64,000 nucleotides of DNA from NCBI GenBank assembly GCA_028023455.1, contig JAQFVV010012477.1, forward strand, positions 560,001-624,000. The letters are read 5' to 3'. A program made the translations under genes and the position numbers. The notes below the pieces were generated by a model. It saw only the letters and a list, made by a program, of their open reading frames with translations. It did not search any database and was not told the DNA's origin. Origin of the DNA: Epiperipatus broadwayi (taxonomy: Eukaryota; Onychophora; Udeonychophora; Euonychophora; Peripatidae). Shown piece by piece: positions 62,289-64,000 of this stretch; the stretch's first letter is position 1, and each line of letters begins with the position of its first letter.

Positions 62289-63225
62289 GATCTAGTTTCT
62301 TATTCCTGTCCTTCACTGATGATAGCAAATCAGCTTGAAATCATGATCTGAAGGTGGAACTAATGATTGAGATAGGGAATGCTTACTCTGATGTTTATGT
62401 AAACAAACATACACTTTGACAGTGTTTTTAGTAAAACACCATCTATTGATCATAAATACAAGTGTTAGCAAGTTTAACTTGTTTTTTTTTTCATAAGTGT
62501 ACCTTTGAGGTTTTCTTGCAATGATATATATTGCAGAGGCTTCTACTATGTGGTGATACTGAACTGATATCAGACCCATATAGCTATCTAGCTTGCTATG
62601 CTGAGTTTGAAGACATTATGTGTCTAAAAAATTCACGCTTGCAAGCTGAATAGGAATTGTTTCATAGGCGCTCAGAGTTAGTGTTTAGATCTAGTTTCTT
62701 ATTCCTGTCCTTCACTGATGATAGCAAATCAGCTTGAAATCATGATCTGAAGGTGGAACTAATGATAGAGATAGTGAATGCTTACTCTGACGTTTATGTA
62801 AACAAACATACCCTTTAATGGTATTTTTGGTAAAACGCCATCTATTGATCATAAATACAAGTGTTAGCAAGTTTAACTTGCTTTTTTTTTGTTTTTCATA
62901 AATGTACCTTTGAGGTTTTCTTGCAATGATATATATTGCATAGGCTTCTACTATGTGATACTGAACTGATATCGGACCCATATAGCTATCTGGCTTGCTA
63001 TGCTGAATTTGAAGACATTATGTGTCTAAAAAATTCACACTTGCAAGCTGAATAGAAATTATTTCATAGGCACTCAGAGTTAGTGTTTAGATCTAGTTTC
63101 TTATTCCTGTCCATGATCTGAAGGTGGAACTAACGATAGAGATAGTGAATGCTTACTCTGACGTTTATGTAAACAAACATATGCTTTGACAGTGTTTTTG
63201 GTAAAATGCCATCTATTGATCATAT
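62289..63225 (+). repeat. Tandem array, about 400-bp unit, 2.3 copies
   Basis: The phrase AGATCTAGTTTCTTATTCCT begins unit 1 at 62289, unit 2 at 62688 and a partial unit 3 at 63090. Units 1 and 2 are highly similar; unit 3 lacks about 30 bases after its first 25 and stops in a (TA)n tract at about 63222. Each unit contains GCCATCTATTGATCAT and GTTTATGTAAACAAACATA and is homologous to the TIR element at 31290-31601 (minus) and the relic at 16545-16856. The two near-identical minus-strand frames at 62313-62579 and 62712-62981 exist only because the unit is duplicated and I do not consider them genes. Confidence 0.85.
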
Positions 63226-63238
63226 ATATATATATATA

Positions 63239-63421
63239 TTTAAAATAACACTACAAAATTGAATATTCTTATGTAAAATTAAAAATAAAATCTTCATGAT
63301 AACCAGCTTAGAGCAATTTATGTTACTCAAGATGGAGTAAAATGCTATAAGCTGGCTATAGGGAAGATTTTATGATTAAATTTATATAAGCATATTTAAT
63401 TTTGCAGTGTTATTTTAGAAT
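63239..63421. mobile_element. Short MITE-like hairpin
   Basis: The left arm (about 63239-63312) and right arm (about 63347-63421) are imperfect reverse complements; ends read TTAAAATAACACTACAAAAT and its complement GTGTTATTTTA, and the inner ends read AACCAGCTTA and TAAGCTGG. The loop is about 35 bases. It starts right after the (TA)n that ends the tandem array. Confidence 0.75.
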
Positions 63422-64000
63422 ATTTTGATTACTATATTTATTTCATTTGATATTATATATAATATTTCATATAAATTAATACTAAATTATTGTTTCTGGT
63501 GCAGTAATCATATTTCTTTTTTTTGTCTTCTCATTTTTGTTTATTTTTATCTTACTATTTCCATTTATTAGAAAAACACAGAATTCAAATATCATGAGCC
63601 TGTCTTGATACAATCACTCTCTTTTTCATGAGCCTGTCTTGATACAATCACTCTCTTTTATTTAAAAAAACCCTGTTTTTGTGTTTTTTATGTTCTTTAA
63701 ATAAATTCTAGGCAAATAACATATACAGAAATGTTTCAATCGAAAATCTTTTAATTAAAAAAATATTTTTTCTATTTATATATTTTTAAATGAAATATTA
63801 CTATAAATGAGTTACTTTGTTATATAAAAAAGTAGTAACTTTCTTTTATTGTTTTATTAATTAAAGAAAAAAAAAATTTTTCCAATTTTCTAAAAACGCA
63901 GTAAAATAAACAACAGAAGAAAATTTTATTTGTGATACCAACGAAGTCTCACAAATAAAGTGTTAGAATCAAGATTCCATGCAGATTCTATTTATAAAAG
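63422..64000. other. AT-rich end of window with exact 34-bp duplication
   Basis: At 63592-63625 and 63626-63659 the unit TCATGAGCCTGTCTTGATAC plus 14 further bases is repeated exactly. The remainder is A/T-rich with an A run at 63868-63876. No gene is supported. Confidence 0.7.

Noticed and set aside
62313-62981. Two near-identical minus-strand frames of 88 and 89 codons
   Set aside because: They lie in successive units of a tandem array derived from a non-coding TIR element, they are broken in the third unit, and they show no domain.

Overview
This window looks like intergenic DNA from a metazoan, most likely an invertebrate. It is strongly AT-rich throughout. I see no convincing host gene: there is no multi-exon coding signal, rRNA or intact tRNA, nor any bacterial-type gene organisation. 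What can be recognised is relics of eukaryotic transposable elements (a LINE, Penelope-like elements, a piggyBac-like insertion, foldback/MITE families and tRNA-related SINEs), long microsatellites, and a few stretches of ordinary base complexity that could be regulatory. I cannot name the taxon. An octopus or squid origin was considered and not supported, because the abundant cephalopod tRNA-type SINE known to me is absent.

Layout. 0-5.9 kb: AT-rich DNA with a diverged 178-bp tandem repeat, a cluster of foldback repeats ending in a near-perfect 0.42-kb palindrome, and an exact 56-bp duplication. 6.6-12.2 kb: two oppositely oriented copies of one degraded, GC-richer element (6.64-7.03 and 10.98-12.22 kb), a 0.7-kb foldback element (8.51-9.22 kb) and a compound inverted/direct repeat (10.23-10.98 kb). 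12.9-14.6 kb: a 5'-truncated LINE with reverse transcriptase motifs A, B and C, a C-terminal CCHC knuckle, one internal stop and a poly(A) tail. 15-20.9 kb: AT-rich DNA with MITE remnants. 20.9-21.75 kb: two Penelope-like element (PLE) copies joined head to head, one still encoding a GIY-YIG-like endonuclease domain. 22-38.9 kb: AT-rich DNA with a tRNA-related SINE next to a (TCTA)n array, several MITE hairpins, a (TAA)n array, and low-repeat stretches near 35.2 and 37.1 kb. 38.9-39.5 kb: a second head-to-head PLE dimer from a different family, which has two more copies at 49.4-49.9 and 56.7-57.15 kb. 48.3 kb: a tRNA-like SINE with a poly(A) tail. 51.2-53.8 kb: the most complex, least repetitive sequence in the window. 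57.8-59.3 kb: a MITE hairpin, and a TTAA-flanked insertion nested in a foldback relic beside a (TATC)n array. 62.3-63.4 kb: a roughly 400-bp tandem array made from a TIR element, followed by another MITE hairpin.

No genes act together here. The shared theme is how retroelements and MITEs have been inserted, duplicated and inverted. The most unusual signal is that two different PLE families each survive as a tail-outward, head-to-head dimer. All boundaries were read by eye and are approximate to within roughly 5-30 bases unless a diagnostic junction is quoted.
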